Assembly (NCBI RefSeq): GCF_000611645.1
Contig: NW_014011553.1
Coordinates: 1-10,587, forward strand
DNA: 10,587 nt
Origin: Monoraphidium neglectum
Taxonomy: Eukaryota > Chlorophyta > Chlorophyceae > Sphaeropleales > Selenastraceae
Reading direction: 5' to 3'
The notes beneath the pieces were generated by a model that saw nothing but the letters and a program-made list of their open reading frames with translations, searched no databases and was not told where the DNA came from. A program made the position numbers and the translations under genes. Within the stretch, counting starts at the first letter, position 1; each line of letters starts with the position of its first letter. Shown in pieces: positions 1 to 8,469 of the stretch.

Positions 1-39
<39 letters not shown>
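1..39. repeat. (CA)n microsatellite at window edge
   Basis: Nineteen uninterrupted CA units run from the first base to position 39, so the true tract may begin outside the window. Dinucleotide CA repeats recur at 255-316 and 1305-1329 and, as TG, at 3261-3279. Confidence 0.97.
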
Positions 40-42
<3 letters not shown>

Positions 43-254
43 TGCAATCGCAACCCCCAGCTCGCCCGCGCCCCTCTGCCTGCTCAGGCCAGCCTCGAGC
101 GCCTCCTGATGCCGCGCCTCCTGCACTCTGCACTCGCCTGGGTCCCTCACTAGGTTGTGCGTGTGCCCAGGACGCTGCCCCCTTTCTCGCGTCGCAAAGC
201 GACTTTTGAACCCTCTCCAGCCAATTCGCCATTTCTGCCCACCCCCTCTCTCTG

Positions 255-278
255 ACACACACACACACACTCACACAG

Positions 279-330
<52 letters not shown>

Positions 331-335
331 GCACA
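255..335. repeat. Compound (AC)n-(TC)n-(AC)n-(GC)n microsatellite
   Basis: An AC run (255-270), a TC run (about 279-291), a second AC run (293-316) and a GC run (316-332) lie end to end. The stretch from 293 to about 335 alternates purine and pyrimidine without a break and ends in pure GC, the kind of sequence that most readily forms left-handed Z-DNA. A shorter alternating tract rich in GC lies at 489-506. Open frames crossing this region translate it as Thr-His or Val-Cys repeats and are not credible genes. Confidence 0.95.
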
Positions 336-2375
336 TACTGCCAGGGACTAGACTGGTCGCCAGACGACTTCCTCCAGAGCCTCGGGTGAGACGCTCAAAG
401 CGCGAACCCACCGCCATGCACGCGCCTGCCGCCCCCGCCGTCACCCTCCACGGACGTAGTAGACGCGCTTGTCAACACGCCATGCCAGTGCGCGCGCGCA
501 CGTGTGCTGGTTTAGCAGGCTGGTTGCCGCTCCCTGTCGCGACCCACCCTGCTGCCGCCCGCCCTGCATCACCGCGCCCCGCCGCCCAGCTACACCCAGC
601 GCCGCGACGGCGATCTCGTGATGCACGAGCCGCCCGCGCGGCGCCCCGCTGGCGACGCTGAGGAGGGGGAGCCGGAGGCGGCGGGGGCGGCAGAAGAGGG
701 GAGCGGTGCCCCGGACGGGCGGGCACCTTCTTGGCAAGACAGCGAAGCGGACGGCGGCGACGGGCCCGCAGATGGCGCGGAGGCAGGGCTTGGGGACGGA
801 TGGGCGGTCTATTAGGCGCCCGCGGCCGACTGCTTTTGCGGCCGGCAGCGGTGCGCCTGAAGCACATGCCTTGTACTAGAAACGCATCCCATGCAGCGGG
901 CGCTGCCAAGGCACAGGGTGGACGGATGGGCGCAGCCAACGCCTGGGGCACGAGTGCAGCAGGGCGCACGGCCACTGGGCCTGTGAAGCCTAGGTTGGCT
1001 GGCTGTTTGTCTATTATAGTACATGGCAGGCTTCAGGCTTGGGACGCTTGACGCCGAAGGCGCTGGCCTCATCGCCGCATGATGCCACTTCAGCCGCAGA
1101 ATTGCGACCCCTCAGCCGCAGTGGCTGTTCCTGACAACGCACTGCTGACACAGCATGGCTGTGCGCTCGTCTGCACCCTCACAAGCCCTATTCTGGTCCA
1201 ATGGACCAACCCAGCCAGGCTCGGCTTTGTCACTTTAGCGCATCAAGAGCACCGCTGCACTGAGTGCGCACACAAAGACACACGCAACTACCCAATGACA
1301 AACGCACACACACACACACACACACACACTGCAGACATGCGCAATCGGGTTGCAAGCGCCAACCCCTCCCCTCCCCCAAGTTTGGTACTCCACAGTCGGG
1401 CACTGACGGGGTGATGCTGCGGTGTGGCACGACCTCGGCCCAGACTTGCAGGCGGCGCACCCGTGCCCGGCTGACCACGGCACTGCCACTGACTCCATTC
1501 CACTGCTTGCTCCAGCAGGAGCGCGATTAAGTGCTGATTCCTTTGTTTGCCTTTTGAGTGGAACTGACCATCCTCTCACAGGCCACGCTACTCGAGGGCC
1601 TAGTACCTCATCTGCTGGATGGGGCCAGGCCCAAGCGGTTTGGCCCACGCTGCATGGTGTCTTGTGGGCTTGGCACTGCGAAGCCCGCTTTCGGCCGTGG
1701 GGCACCCCGCGTGACACGGCGGCCCCTTGGCGAGCCCAGCTGCACTTTCTAAGGGCGCTTGAATGGTGATTTCGTGATTCGTTGCCGGACGGGCGGTCCC
1801 CGCTGGCTGCGGGCAGGGCGGGCAACGCACCACAAATCGGACAAATTTGTAAAGCGGCACTGCAAAGCAAAGCGCCGCGCAGCTTTGGCGGCTGCAGTGC
1901 AGCAAGCAGTGGCCTGGCTCCCCGGGTGGCGGGGGCACTGTCACAGGTCAGCAGGACCCTCAGGTGTCAGACGTTCCTGCGTGGCGCAGTGGCCCCCTTG
2001 TGAAGCTGCAGCGCCCTTGGTGCCTTGACATCTTCATATGAAGTGTTCTGCGGCCCCACCTGCTGCGTGAGCCGCCGCAGCACAAGTTGCAATGGGGCGA
2101 TCTAGAAGATGAGCTGGCACAGGCACGGCAAGTGGCAGGCCGGATCCAGGGCGAGCGGACGGTAGGAGCCATCTGTTGGTGGTTGCGCACGCATGCATGG
2201 GTGCAGGGTGCGGAGGAATCGTCTGCCCTGTGCATGCTGCTGTTTCGTCCGTCGGTAAGGGCCCAGCCAATGCTGCCACGCAGCTCGCTCTGCAGGAAGG
2301 CAGCCGCAGCCGCGCTGTCGTGATGATCACAGACTCAGCACCACAGCGTGTTGTGAGAGTGATCTGCATTTGATA
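336..2375. other. About 2 kb with no assignable gene
   Basis: I recognise no protein family here on either strand. Open frames overlap one another in several registers, as expected by chance in GC-rich DNA. Three weak hints remain. An acidic Glu/Ala/Gly-rich frame runs on the plus strand from an ATG at 621 to a TAG ending at 815. A plus-strand frame follows a good acceptor (CTCTCACAG ending at 1580) and stops with TAA at 1750-1752; a TGTAA lies at 1848-1852, a plausible polyadenylation signal, so a last exon is possible. A plus-strand frame ending with TGA at 2371-2373 contains the string AVVMITDSAPQ, which loosely resembles a von Willebrand A strand, but this is too little for a call. RNA-seq or a homology search is needed to decide. 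Confidence 0.5.
1305..1329. repeat. (CA)12 microsatellite
   Basis: Twelve CA units lie in a region otherwise without a recognisable gene. Imperfect CA-rich sequence precedes it from about 1268. Confidence 0.95.
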
Positions 2376-2387
2376 CAAGATTGCAGG

Positions 2388-2392
2388 TTACA
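2388..2392 (-). terminator. TGTAA polyadenylation signal, probable 3' end of the SPC25 gene
   Basis: The minus strand reads TGTAA here, about 650 bases beyond the stop codon of the signal peptidase subunit gene. TGTAA is the usual polyadenylation signal of chlorophyte algae, and I saw no other copy on this strand between here and the stop. Cleavage would be expected 10 to 20 bases further on, near 2370. The assignment is an inference. Confidence 0.45.
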
Positions 2393-3044
2393 CATACGAG
2401 AAAGACAGGAAAAGACTGCTACGTTGAACGACACAGGACGCATTGTGAGTGTCGCGTCCTGCGTTGCGTGTGGTGGGTTAGCGGGTAAGCCTTGAGCTCT
2501 CAGCGACAGGGTTTGTGGATGGGCAACCCACTGCATGATAGGTGTGGGGCGAGCGGGCACCCGTACCCATGAATGTCCTCATCAGAGGCATGCGAGTGAC
2601 TCGTCTCGGCCGGCCGGCAGAGCGGGCATACGACTGGGCGCAACAAGTTCAGGGAAGCGAACACAGAACCCGCAGCGCCCCGGCAGGGGCGACGGCTGGA
2701 GCGACACGTCTGCAAAGAGCAGCACGCGGTGCGGCGGGGCAGCCTGCCGCGGCGCCGAGGCTGCCTGCCCCAGGGGCCCGCGCCTTGCCAGGTCCCAGGA
2801 CAGCCGCAGGTTAATGCTGCGCACCGCTGGCCGACGGTGCCAGCAGTGGCTGCAGCTCCAGGTCCCCCCGGCTCATGCCGCCACAAACACCGTCCTCCCC
2901 AGCCGCGCCTGAGCCCCTGGCCGCCACAGGCGCCGGCCCCCCGCGGCCGCCCAGCACGACGCCGCCGGCGCCGGGCGCATGGCGGCGGCCCCCGGCGCCG
3001 CCGCCGCGCCGGCCCGGCCCAAGCAGCCGACCGGCCGCCGCGAG
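2393..3044 (-). other. Probable 3' UTR of the SPC25 gene
   Basis: This stretch between the SPC25 stop codon and the TGTAA holds no recognisable protein. It is very GC-rich, especially 2700-3040. It includes a small perfect hairpin with 8-bp arms CAGGACGC (2434-2441) and GCGTCCTG (2454-2461) around a 12-base loop. Open frames crossing it have no family signature and are taken as chance frames in GC-rich DNA. Confidence 0.4.
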
Positions 3045-4145
3045 TCATCTCTGCTTTTTGGGGTTGAGCGCTTTGGGCCGCGAGCCCTCGTGGGCCTTGT
3101 CTATGAGCTCGTACTGGCTGAGCAGCTTCTGCACATGGGTCCTGAACTTGGATTCGGCGAGGTAGCCGTCCGCATGGAAGTACGACGTTATGGATGACTC
3201 GAGCTGCACCTCCCTGTGTGTGCATGGTTGTATACGTGTACATATGTGCATGTGTATACATGTGTGTGTGTGTGTGTGTTCGTCCTTTGTGTCAGCATCA
3301 ACATGCCACCATACCAAGCAACCGCCAGGCAGCCAGCCTTCCCTCAAGGCAAGGCGTCCACTACCACGCAGCAGGCGCGCGCAGGGCACCTTGGCCTTGG
3401 CTGATTTGTCCGCACCTATCCTCCAGCTTGTCCGCGTTGGCGATCACAAGGGTGTAGGTGTCCCCGTAGCGCTCCATCTGGCTGGACAGCCGCACCCCGT
3501 GCTCCCGGCCCTGGGGTAGTGTGCAGGTTGGCCTTGCAGTATTGGAATTGGGTGGGACCGGGGCTGGGGACACCATGCGCGTGTGGGTGAACACGGGAAG
3601 GGTGTTGGGCGAGCGGCAGGCAGATGGTAACGGACATTGCTGAGGGGGGTTGGTCCATGCGGACTTGCCGCCTCCCCCCGGCGCCTGCGAAATCAGCACA
3701 GGCGCTCGCCTGCCCAGAGGCGCTGCTGCTCCAAGCGCGCGTCAGCCTCAACGAGGCACCCTTAAAGAGCAGCAGCAGCAGCAGCAGCCGACTTCCTCGG
3801 ATCCAGCCCGACGAACAGCGCTGCAGCAGTGTGCGCAACACCCCGCCCCCCCCCCCCACCTTCACCCACCAGCTTGGGCTGCGTGACGAGGAAGCTGTCG
3901 CGCTCCCGCACATAAGTGAACGCGGACAGCACCGCGTTGATGGCCACGTACAGCGCCACACAGCTGGCAGACAGGTCCAGGGGCAGGGGGAGGGGGGGGG
4001 AGTCGGCAGCGCGGAGTTGCGGGACAGATGTGCCCGGGGCTGAGGCGGTGGGGAGTCGCCGTAGGGTCGTGGGTGTCGGCCACTACCTGCCCTCGAACTC
4101 GCAGGGACGAACTTTGATGCAATCAGTACAGCAGGAGCAACAGCA

Positions 4146-4187
<42 letters not shown>

Positions 4188-4966
4188 CCAGCAGCAACAG
4201 TAACAGCGCCAGCGGCAGCAGCGCCACCAGCAGCAGCGGCCAGCCTGGCTGCTGCCCAGCCGCTCACAAAGCCACAGTCCACCAGTTCGCGGGGAACTTT
4301 CCGGGCCCGAAATGGGAGTACACTGCGCACAGCACGCTGCGGGAGCCGGGACGGCCGTAGCGCGAGCGGCGCAGAAATTTCATTAAGCAAGCACTTACAG
4401 GTGGAAGGTGGGGCCCAGGCGCCTTGGCAGCGGGGGTGGGTGGGGAAGACTGCCACTGGACATGTGGCTCAGTGCTGGTATGGCTCTCTCTCCATCCCAT
4501 GAGGGCGTCACACCGCCCTGGGGCCTGCCGCTGATGTGGTTGCAAGCAATGCGTCGTTCCTTGCCAGGGGTAGCTGGTCACCACTCACGCAGTTGCACCC
4601 AGCACAATCTTGACGTTGCTGATCAGGTGATCCTCTATGTACCCCGCATCCAGCACTACCTGCAAGTAGGCAGGTGCGCCGCGGACACATGCGCAGACAG
4701 CATGACTGCCAACCCCGAGGGAGCCAGAATGATCGAGGACAGGAGCAGTGCAGCGGTCGAAGCGGCAGTGCCCGCGGCGCCTCGGCGCCTCCGTGATGCA
4801 CTCCTGAACAATGCACATAGCACCACACCTCACACGCCGTGCTATCAAGCTTGTGCTTGATCGCATTTGCGTCGTCCAAGTCGATCTTCTGAGGCTTGGA
4901 GGGCTCTGGCGGTTCCTCGTCCCCTTGCATTGATTGTCTCTGCTTGGTAGAAGCCGGCCTAGACAT
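3045..4966 (-). CDS. SPCS2: Signal peptidase complex subunit 2 (SPC25/SPCS2), six exons
   Basis: Non-catalytic subunit of the ER-membrane signal peptidase complex, which removes signal peptides from secretory proteins; this subunit is thought to link the complex to the translocon. Exons on the minus strand are 4966-4829, 4659-4589, 4336-4268, 3963-3870, 3510-3416 and 3213-3045 (stop TGA). All joins keep phase and give 211 residues, against about 190 to 225 in the family. The order of features matches plant SPC25: a hydrophilic N-terminus, KHKLD (residues 37-41), then NVKIVLGA and a first membrane segment (about 61-79), KFPANWW (83-89), a second membrane segment (about 89-110, containing ALYVAINAVL), a luminal or cytosolic C-terminal domain with ERYGDTYTLVI (137-147) and a basic tail ending KKQR. 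The ATG at 4966 gives an N-terminus of plant-like length. Introns are 169, 252, 304, 359 and 202 bp; three carry microsatellites. It is divergent to the fucosyltransferase gene. Family call is by memory of homologues; the name should not be confused with the kinetochore protein Spc25. Confidence 0.9.
3229..3279. repeat. 51-bp alternating pyrimidine-purine tract with (TG)n
   Basis: Every step from 3229 to 3279 alternates pyrimidine and purine, finishing in about nine TG units (3261-3279). It lies inside the last intron of the SPC25 gene (3214-3415), only 15 bases from the 3' splice site. In the transcript it reads as a CA-rich tract just upstream of the acceptor, where a polypyrimidine tract would normally be. 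Confidence 0.9.
3770..3787. repeat. (CAG)6 in SPC25 intron 4
   Basis: Six perfect CAG units on the plus strand, read as CTG in the transcript. The same intron (3511-3869) also has a run of 12 C (3846-3857) close to the donor, which is a run of G in the RNA. Confidence 0.9.
4150..4185. repeat. (CAG)12 with flanking CAG-rich sequence in SPC25 intron 3
   Basis: Twelve perfect CAG units on the plus strand (CTG in the transcript) sit inside a longer CAG-rich stretch, about 4125-4243, within the intron 3964-4267. The repeat keeps all three frames nearly open, which creates a long artificial minus-strand open frame over 3416-4456. The same intron ends near the acceptor with a strong pyrimidine tract (3982-4000 read on the minus strand). 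Confidence 0.95.
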
Positions 4967-5460
4967 CTGGAGCGAGCCGCTGGTGCGATCACCCGCACAG
5001 GCCGTCTGCTACGGTAATGTGGTTGCTGCGTATGTAGTGGGCGGAGGGATCGATTGGAACACAAACCAGATCAATGTAGCTTTTGTTCAAATGTGCAGGC
5101 CACGTCGGCACATTTACAATTGAGTGCAGGTCACGGTAACAGTATCTCTGCACAGCACATGCCACTTGCAATTTAAGATGCTATATCATCTCCTTGGCAG
5201 TTTATCATAAACAGAGTGCAGGCTGAATCAGCCAACCTGCGAATGCTGCTCCCGGGCCCGTTGTGGGTGGTTGCTTGGCAGACTCCTCGAAAACATTGTA
5301 TGCATTTCTTACTGCCGTGACTTACGCATCTTTCACCGCGAAAAAACACGTGATTTTCATCGCAATGATTGATTCCTAATGCTATCTGCAATCCGGATGT
5401 ACCACCGTCGATCTGGGGCCTTGATGATCTGTGAGCCACTTGGCATCAACGCAGAGACGT
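4967..5460. promoter_or_regulatory. Divergent intergenic region, likely shared promoter of SPC25 and the fucosyltransferase
   Basis: The two start codons face away from each other across 494 bp with no other gene between them, so both promoters and 5' UTRs must fit here unless non-coding exons lie elsewhere. It is noticeably more AT-rich than the flanking exons, particularly 5030-5400. A perfect palindromic CACGTG (G-box/E-box core) lies at 5347-5352, about 110 bases before the fucosyltransferase ATG, after a run of A. No clear TATA box or start site can be fixed by eye. Confidence 0.55.
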
Positions 5461-7043
5461 ATGGCCCAAGGGCCGGCACTGTGGATTGCAGGCACTTTAG
5501 CGCTGGTGCTGCTGCTGCATCTGTTCTTGGACCTGAAGTCGCAGCCGTCGACGAGGCTGTTCCCCTACCACTTGTGGGGAGGCCCTGGGCCCAGCGGGCA
5601 TCGACAGAGCCTTGCTTCCTCAAACCTCAGCGCCACGGTCAACATCTCAGGCAACGTGTCAGGCATCGAGCAGCAGCCTGCCAACAACCTGACAGGAGCG
5701 CCACAGCTTCCCAGCACCATTGCAAACCCACCTGTGAGCAGCAATTTGCAACCCTCTCTACCAGTCAACGCCCAGTGCGTGCAAAACAAGGACGTGCTGG
5801 TGGTGCTCGCCACACCTCATTTCCTCAGGCCGGACTTCACACGTGCTGTGTCTAATTGCAGCTTTGAGGTGAGTGGGTGTTGGAGACAGCCTGGCACATC
5901 TTGCTCTTAGCGACTGCAATGACACTGACCGCTCCCAAACACTGCGTCAATCCATCAACAGGGGCAGCCCCTTACCTGCCGCTTTGTACAGGCCACCTCA
6001 GAGGCAGATGCAGTTTTGCTTGGCGCAGATGTTGCGCTGTACCACGCCCCGCACGCGTGCAATGCCCGTTCGACTTCGAAATCATCGCCGCCCAAAACTC
6101 TGCCACCGTCGCGGCTGCCAAATGCGAAGCATTTGCGCGTCATTTTTTCAATGGAGAGCTCGCAGTATTACCCATGCCTGGACGACCCCGAATACATGCG
6201 GCTCTTTGATCTTGAGATGACGTACCGCACATGCTCTCAGGTGAGCACTGAGCAGTTGGACGACGGCTGCAGTGCCACCGTGAGTTTGGCTGCATCTGTG
6301 GCCACGCGGCTCACAGTCTTCTGTTCCTGTGGCGTACGCAGGTGCCCACGTTTTACCTCGATATTCACCTGAGGGACTTCCTCAGCCCCGACCCATCGCG
6401 CCTGCTGCCGCAGCTGCTGCGGGCGCCTGTGCCATTTGAGGAGAAGCTGGATGCTGTTGCGTATGTAAACAGCAATTGTGAGACGCTGTCACCGCGCGCC
6501 GAGATAATGCGGGGGCTGATGCGCCTTGTCAGTAACAGCACCCGCGTCAAAGTTTTGTCGTATGGCAAGTGCGACAACAACACACCCATGCCGGGCCCCA
6601 AACAAGAGCTCATTGCACGACACAAGTTTTGTGTTGCGATGGAAAATAGCATCACAAAAGATTATGTCACTGAGAAGCTTTGGGATGCATTAATAGCCGG
6701 CTGTGTGCCCATCTACCTTGGCCCGCCCAATGCCCGCGACTTCTTCCCTGACCCCGACGTTGCAATCATTTACGGCGCGGGGTCCAACATCACCACCCCT
6801 GAGGCGTTGATGGCGGAGCTTGAGCGCCTTGCTGGGGATCGCTCTGCGTACGAACAGATGCTGGCATGGAAAAAAAAGTCGCGCGTGGAGGAGTTTGCGC
6901 CTGCTTTCCAGACTTTAATTCGCCAGATTGAGTTTAGGCCCAGCATGCAGTGCAAGGTCTGCCAGCTAATTGCAGCTCACAGACAGGCTCCAAGGAATTA
7001 CACAACGTGTTTATTCAATTCAACATGGACTTCAATTACATAG
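5461..7043 (+). CDS. Alpha-1,3-fucosyltransferase, GT10 family, three exons
   Basis: Transfers fucose from GDP-fucose in alpha-1,3 linkage, in plants to the core GlcNAc of N-glycans, in the Golgi. Exons are 5461-5868, 5992-6240 and 6342-7043; donors GTGAGT and GTGAGC, acceptors TACAG and CGCAG, all phase 0, giving 452 residues. The first in-frame ATG (5461) puts a hydrophobic anchor at residues about 5-24, a type II membrane topology, followed by a stem with several N-glycosylation sequons (Asn 55, 61, 65, 76). Then come MESSQYY (190-196) of the acceptor-side half, SYGKC (292-296), and the GDP-fucose-binding half with MENSITKDYVTEKLW (319-333) and AGCVPIYLGPPN (338-349). A C-terminal CKVC (423-426) fits the conserved CxxC of these enzymes. 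Motif spacing suggests the plant FucT/FUT11-like branch rather than the Lewis enzymes, but the acceptor cannot be read from sequence. It converges with the FkbM gene downstream. Confidence 0.92.
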
Positions 7044-7091
7044 TTTATAGTTTGTTGAGAGTGTGTTACTCTATCGCTGCCAATAAACAGT

Positions 7092-7096
7092 TGTAA
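7092..7096 (+). terminator. TGTAA polyadenylation signal of the fucosyltransferase gene
   Basis: TGTAA lies 49 bases after the stop codon, a normal distance for a chlorophyte gene. An AATAAA also sits just before it at 7082-7087; in green algae the TGTAA is the more usual signal. The 200 bases that follow (7097-7299) separate the two converging transcripts and hold nothing recognisable. Confidence 0.7.
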
Positions 7097-7299
7097 GTAG
7101 GGCGCTGTGTACCTAACAGGCGCCTCACCACAGGCGTGCCACTGCTACATACGCTGCGTCCAACCCTTTTCCACATGCGCTCTAGCTTTCTCGCCCTGAA
7201 AACTCAAGTTTAACCACGGTGCATGAGTGCACAGACTCCTTAATTGTATGTCCCATACACAATCACCTGCACCACAATCGACTGATTTGGGCTTGAGGC

Positions 7300-7312
7300 T
7301 TACATCGTTACA
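7300..7312 (-). terminator. Two TGTAA motifs on the minus strand, possible 3' end of the FkbM gene
   Basis: TGTAA occurs on the minus strand at 7308-7312 and again at 7300-7304. They are 564 and more bases past the FkbM stop codon at 7876-7878. If they are its polyadenylation signals, the 3' UTR contains the inverted-repeat element at 7680-7854. Inference only. Confidence 0.4.
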
Positions 7313-7679
7313 TAACAAAGCAGGCGTTGTTGATTTAGAGCATTGACGTCAAGCCATGTACACAAGCATATAAAACTCAGCCTGCGCAAGGTAGCCTACA
7401 GCAATTGCATCAGCAGCACAAGTGTGGCTGCTTGTCAGGCAGAACAAGTGATGCCATACCGTGAGCGTGCAACAGGCCGCCGTACCCATGGCAAGCAGGT
7501 GTGCCAAGCAGCCTTGGCACCGCTGCTTGGGCAAGGGCGATTCTCGGCCACACCACAACGCGTCCTGGTTCCAGCAACATGACTCAAATGTGCGACTAAG
7601 AGGTCAGGAGCGCTGCTCTGGTGGGGAGCTGACCAGCAGGTCCTCCTTGACAAACTTGCGTTGAAGTAGATACCAGGTG
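7313..7679 (-). other. Non-coding stretch, possibly 3' UTR of the FkbM gene
   Basis: Several short open frames overlap here on both strands and none has a recognisable family signature. Its position between the FkbM stop and the paired TGTAA motifs makes it a candidate 3' UTR. Confidence 0.35.
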
Positions 7680-7854
7680 CAGTCTTCCCCCGCTACAGCG
7701 AACCCCGCCATAGCGGAAACCCTGCCTACAGCGAACGCCGCCGCTACCCCCCATACCAGCAGCTGTCCACTTTCACTTTTCGCGATAACGAGAAAGCCGG
7801 CTATAGCGAACGTGCCGCCAACCCCGACCGGTTCACTGTAGCGGGGGAAGACTG
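7680..7854. mobile_element. MITE-like element with 24-bp terminal inverted repeats
   Basis: The left end CAGTCTTCCCCCGCTACAG... (7680-7703) and the reverse complement of the right end (7831-7854) agree at 23 of 24 positions. The 175-bp element has no coding capacity. Inside the left end, units beginning CTACAGCGAAC (7693), CATAGCGGAAAC (7709) and CTACAGCGAAC (7726) recur every 16 to 17 bases, and CTATAGCGAAC appears again at 7801; such subterminal repeats are often transposase-binding sites. Ends starting CAGT with a TA target duplication are typical of pogo-type Tc1/mariner elements; TA does follow the right end, but the left flank reads TG, so the duplication is at best degraded and the superfamily is uncertain. 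It lies just 3' of the FkbM stop codon. Confidence 0.75.
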
Positions 7855-7875
7855 TACTCCTGCAGCTTTGCCTCA

Positions 7876-8469
7876 TCAGTCAATCCAGCACCTCCGTGAG
7901 CTGGCCACCACATCAAGCACGCGCCCATAGCCCAGCAAAGGGAGGAGATGTAATTCTCCGTGTGAGGCATGTTGTTGCGTGCCCAGAAGAGGGGGCGGGG
8001 TCACCTCAATTATGATGTGACGCACACGTCGCGCCGTCAGCGTGCCCTCGAGAGACGTCAGCACTGCCATTTTGTACCCGTCGGTGTCAATTCTGATCGT
8101 ATACACCGGAAGACTTGTGCTGTTGAGGAGCAGGCCGTCGAGTGACACGGTGGTGTGCTGGTACGTCTCTGTAGTAGGCACCGTGTGCTGTGCGGTTGCG
8201 CCCGACCCTGTGGGCTAGAACATAGAAGACGCCCTCGCAGCGAGGCGGTGCTGACAGGTTGAGCGTAGTGGGCACGTCCACTACCGGGGCGTTGACGACA
8301 GCTGCCAAGTCGAGGGCAATTACGAGGTATCCTGCGTTGAGGCAGTGATTCCGGCGCACAAGACGGCGCACGCCTTTTGTGGGTCAAACGACAGGACTTT
8401 GCACCCGTTGGATGCTGCGACCATCGAATAGAAGCCTGCGTTGGATCCCACATCCCGTAACAGCCCTGG
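7876..8469 (-). pseudogene. FkbM-family methyltransferase, C-terminal part, frame broken twice
   Basis: FkbM proteins are SAM-dependent methyltransferases, often acting on sugars or small molecules. Three stretches in order fit the family. First, RDVGSNAGFYSMVAASNG and LSFDPQ (from about 8457) form the SAM-binding start. Second, an alternate frame at about 8371-8205 carries RRLVRRNHCLNAG and PPRCEGVFYVL. Third, the original frame from about 8200 carries VSLDGLL, IRIDTDGYKMAVL and IIIEVTPP, ending with TGA at 7876-7878. The total spacing from DVG to LDGLL (about 105 residues) is normal for the family, so no large intron is missing. The frame must shift once between 8382 and 8323 (near an A4 run, 8375-8378) and back again near 8201-8210 (a GGGTCGGG stretch); stops at 8320-8322 and 8215-8217 block direct reading. 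The exon probably begins at an acceptor near 8466-8480. Upstream exons were not identified; an ATG in good context at 8761-8759 is one possible start. It may be a decayed gene, an assembly with two indel errors, or an unusual intron. Confidence 0.65.

Noticed and set aside
155..661. A plus-strand frame with Thr-His repeats
   Set aside because: It is a translation of the compound microsatellite; the rest is arginine- and alanine-rich chance sequence.
1235..1870. A 211-codon minus-strand frame
   Set aside because: It runs through a (CA)n tract as Val-Cys repeats, has no recognisable motif and conflicts with equally open plus-strand frames.
2176..2373. A plus-strand frame with AVVMITDSAPQ, reminiscent of a von Willebrand A domain
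   Set aside because: One short string is not enough. The metal-binding DxSxS motif is absent and no neighbouring exon could be joined convincingly.
2500..3261. A 253-codon minus-strand frame
   Set aside because: It overlaps the last SPC25 exon in the wrong frame and the GC-rich region beyond its stop; composition is Arg/Gly/Pro-rich as expected by chance.
4125..4243. The CAG array as a CRISPR-like or coding poly-Gln repeat
   Set aside because: It has no spacers, and it lies within an intron whose splice sites join SPC25 exons in phase.
3416..4456. A 346-codon open frame on the minus strand
   Set aside because: It crosses exons and introns of SPC25 in mixed frames. Its length comes from the CAG repeat and GC-rich introns, and only its last part overlaps a true exon, in another frame.
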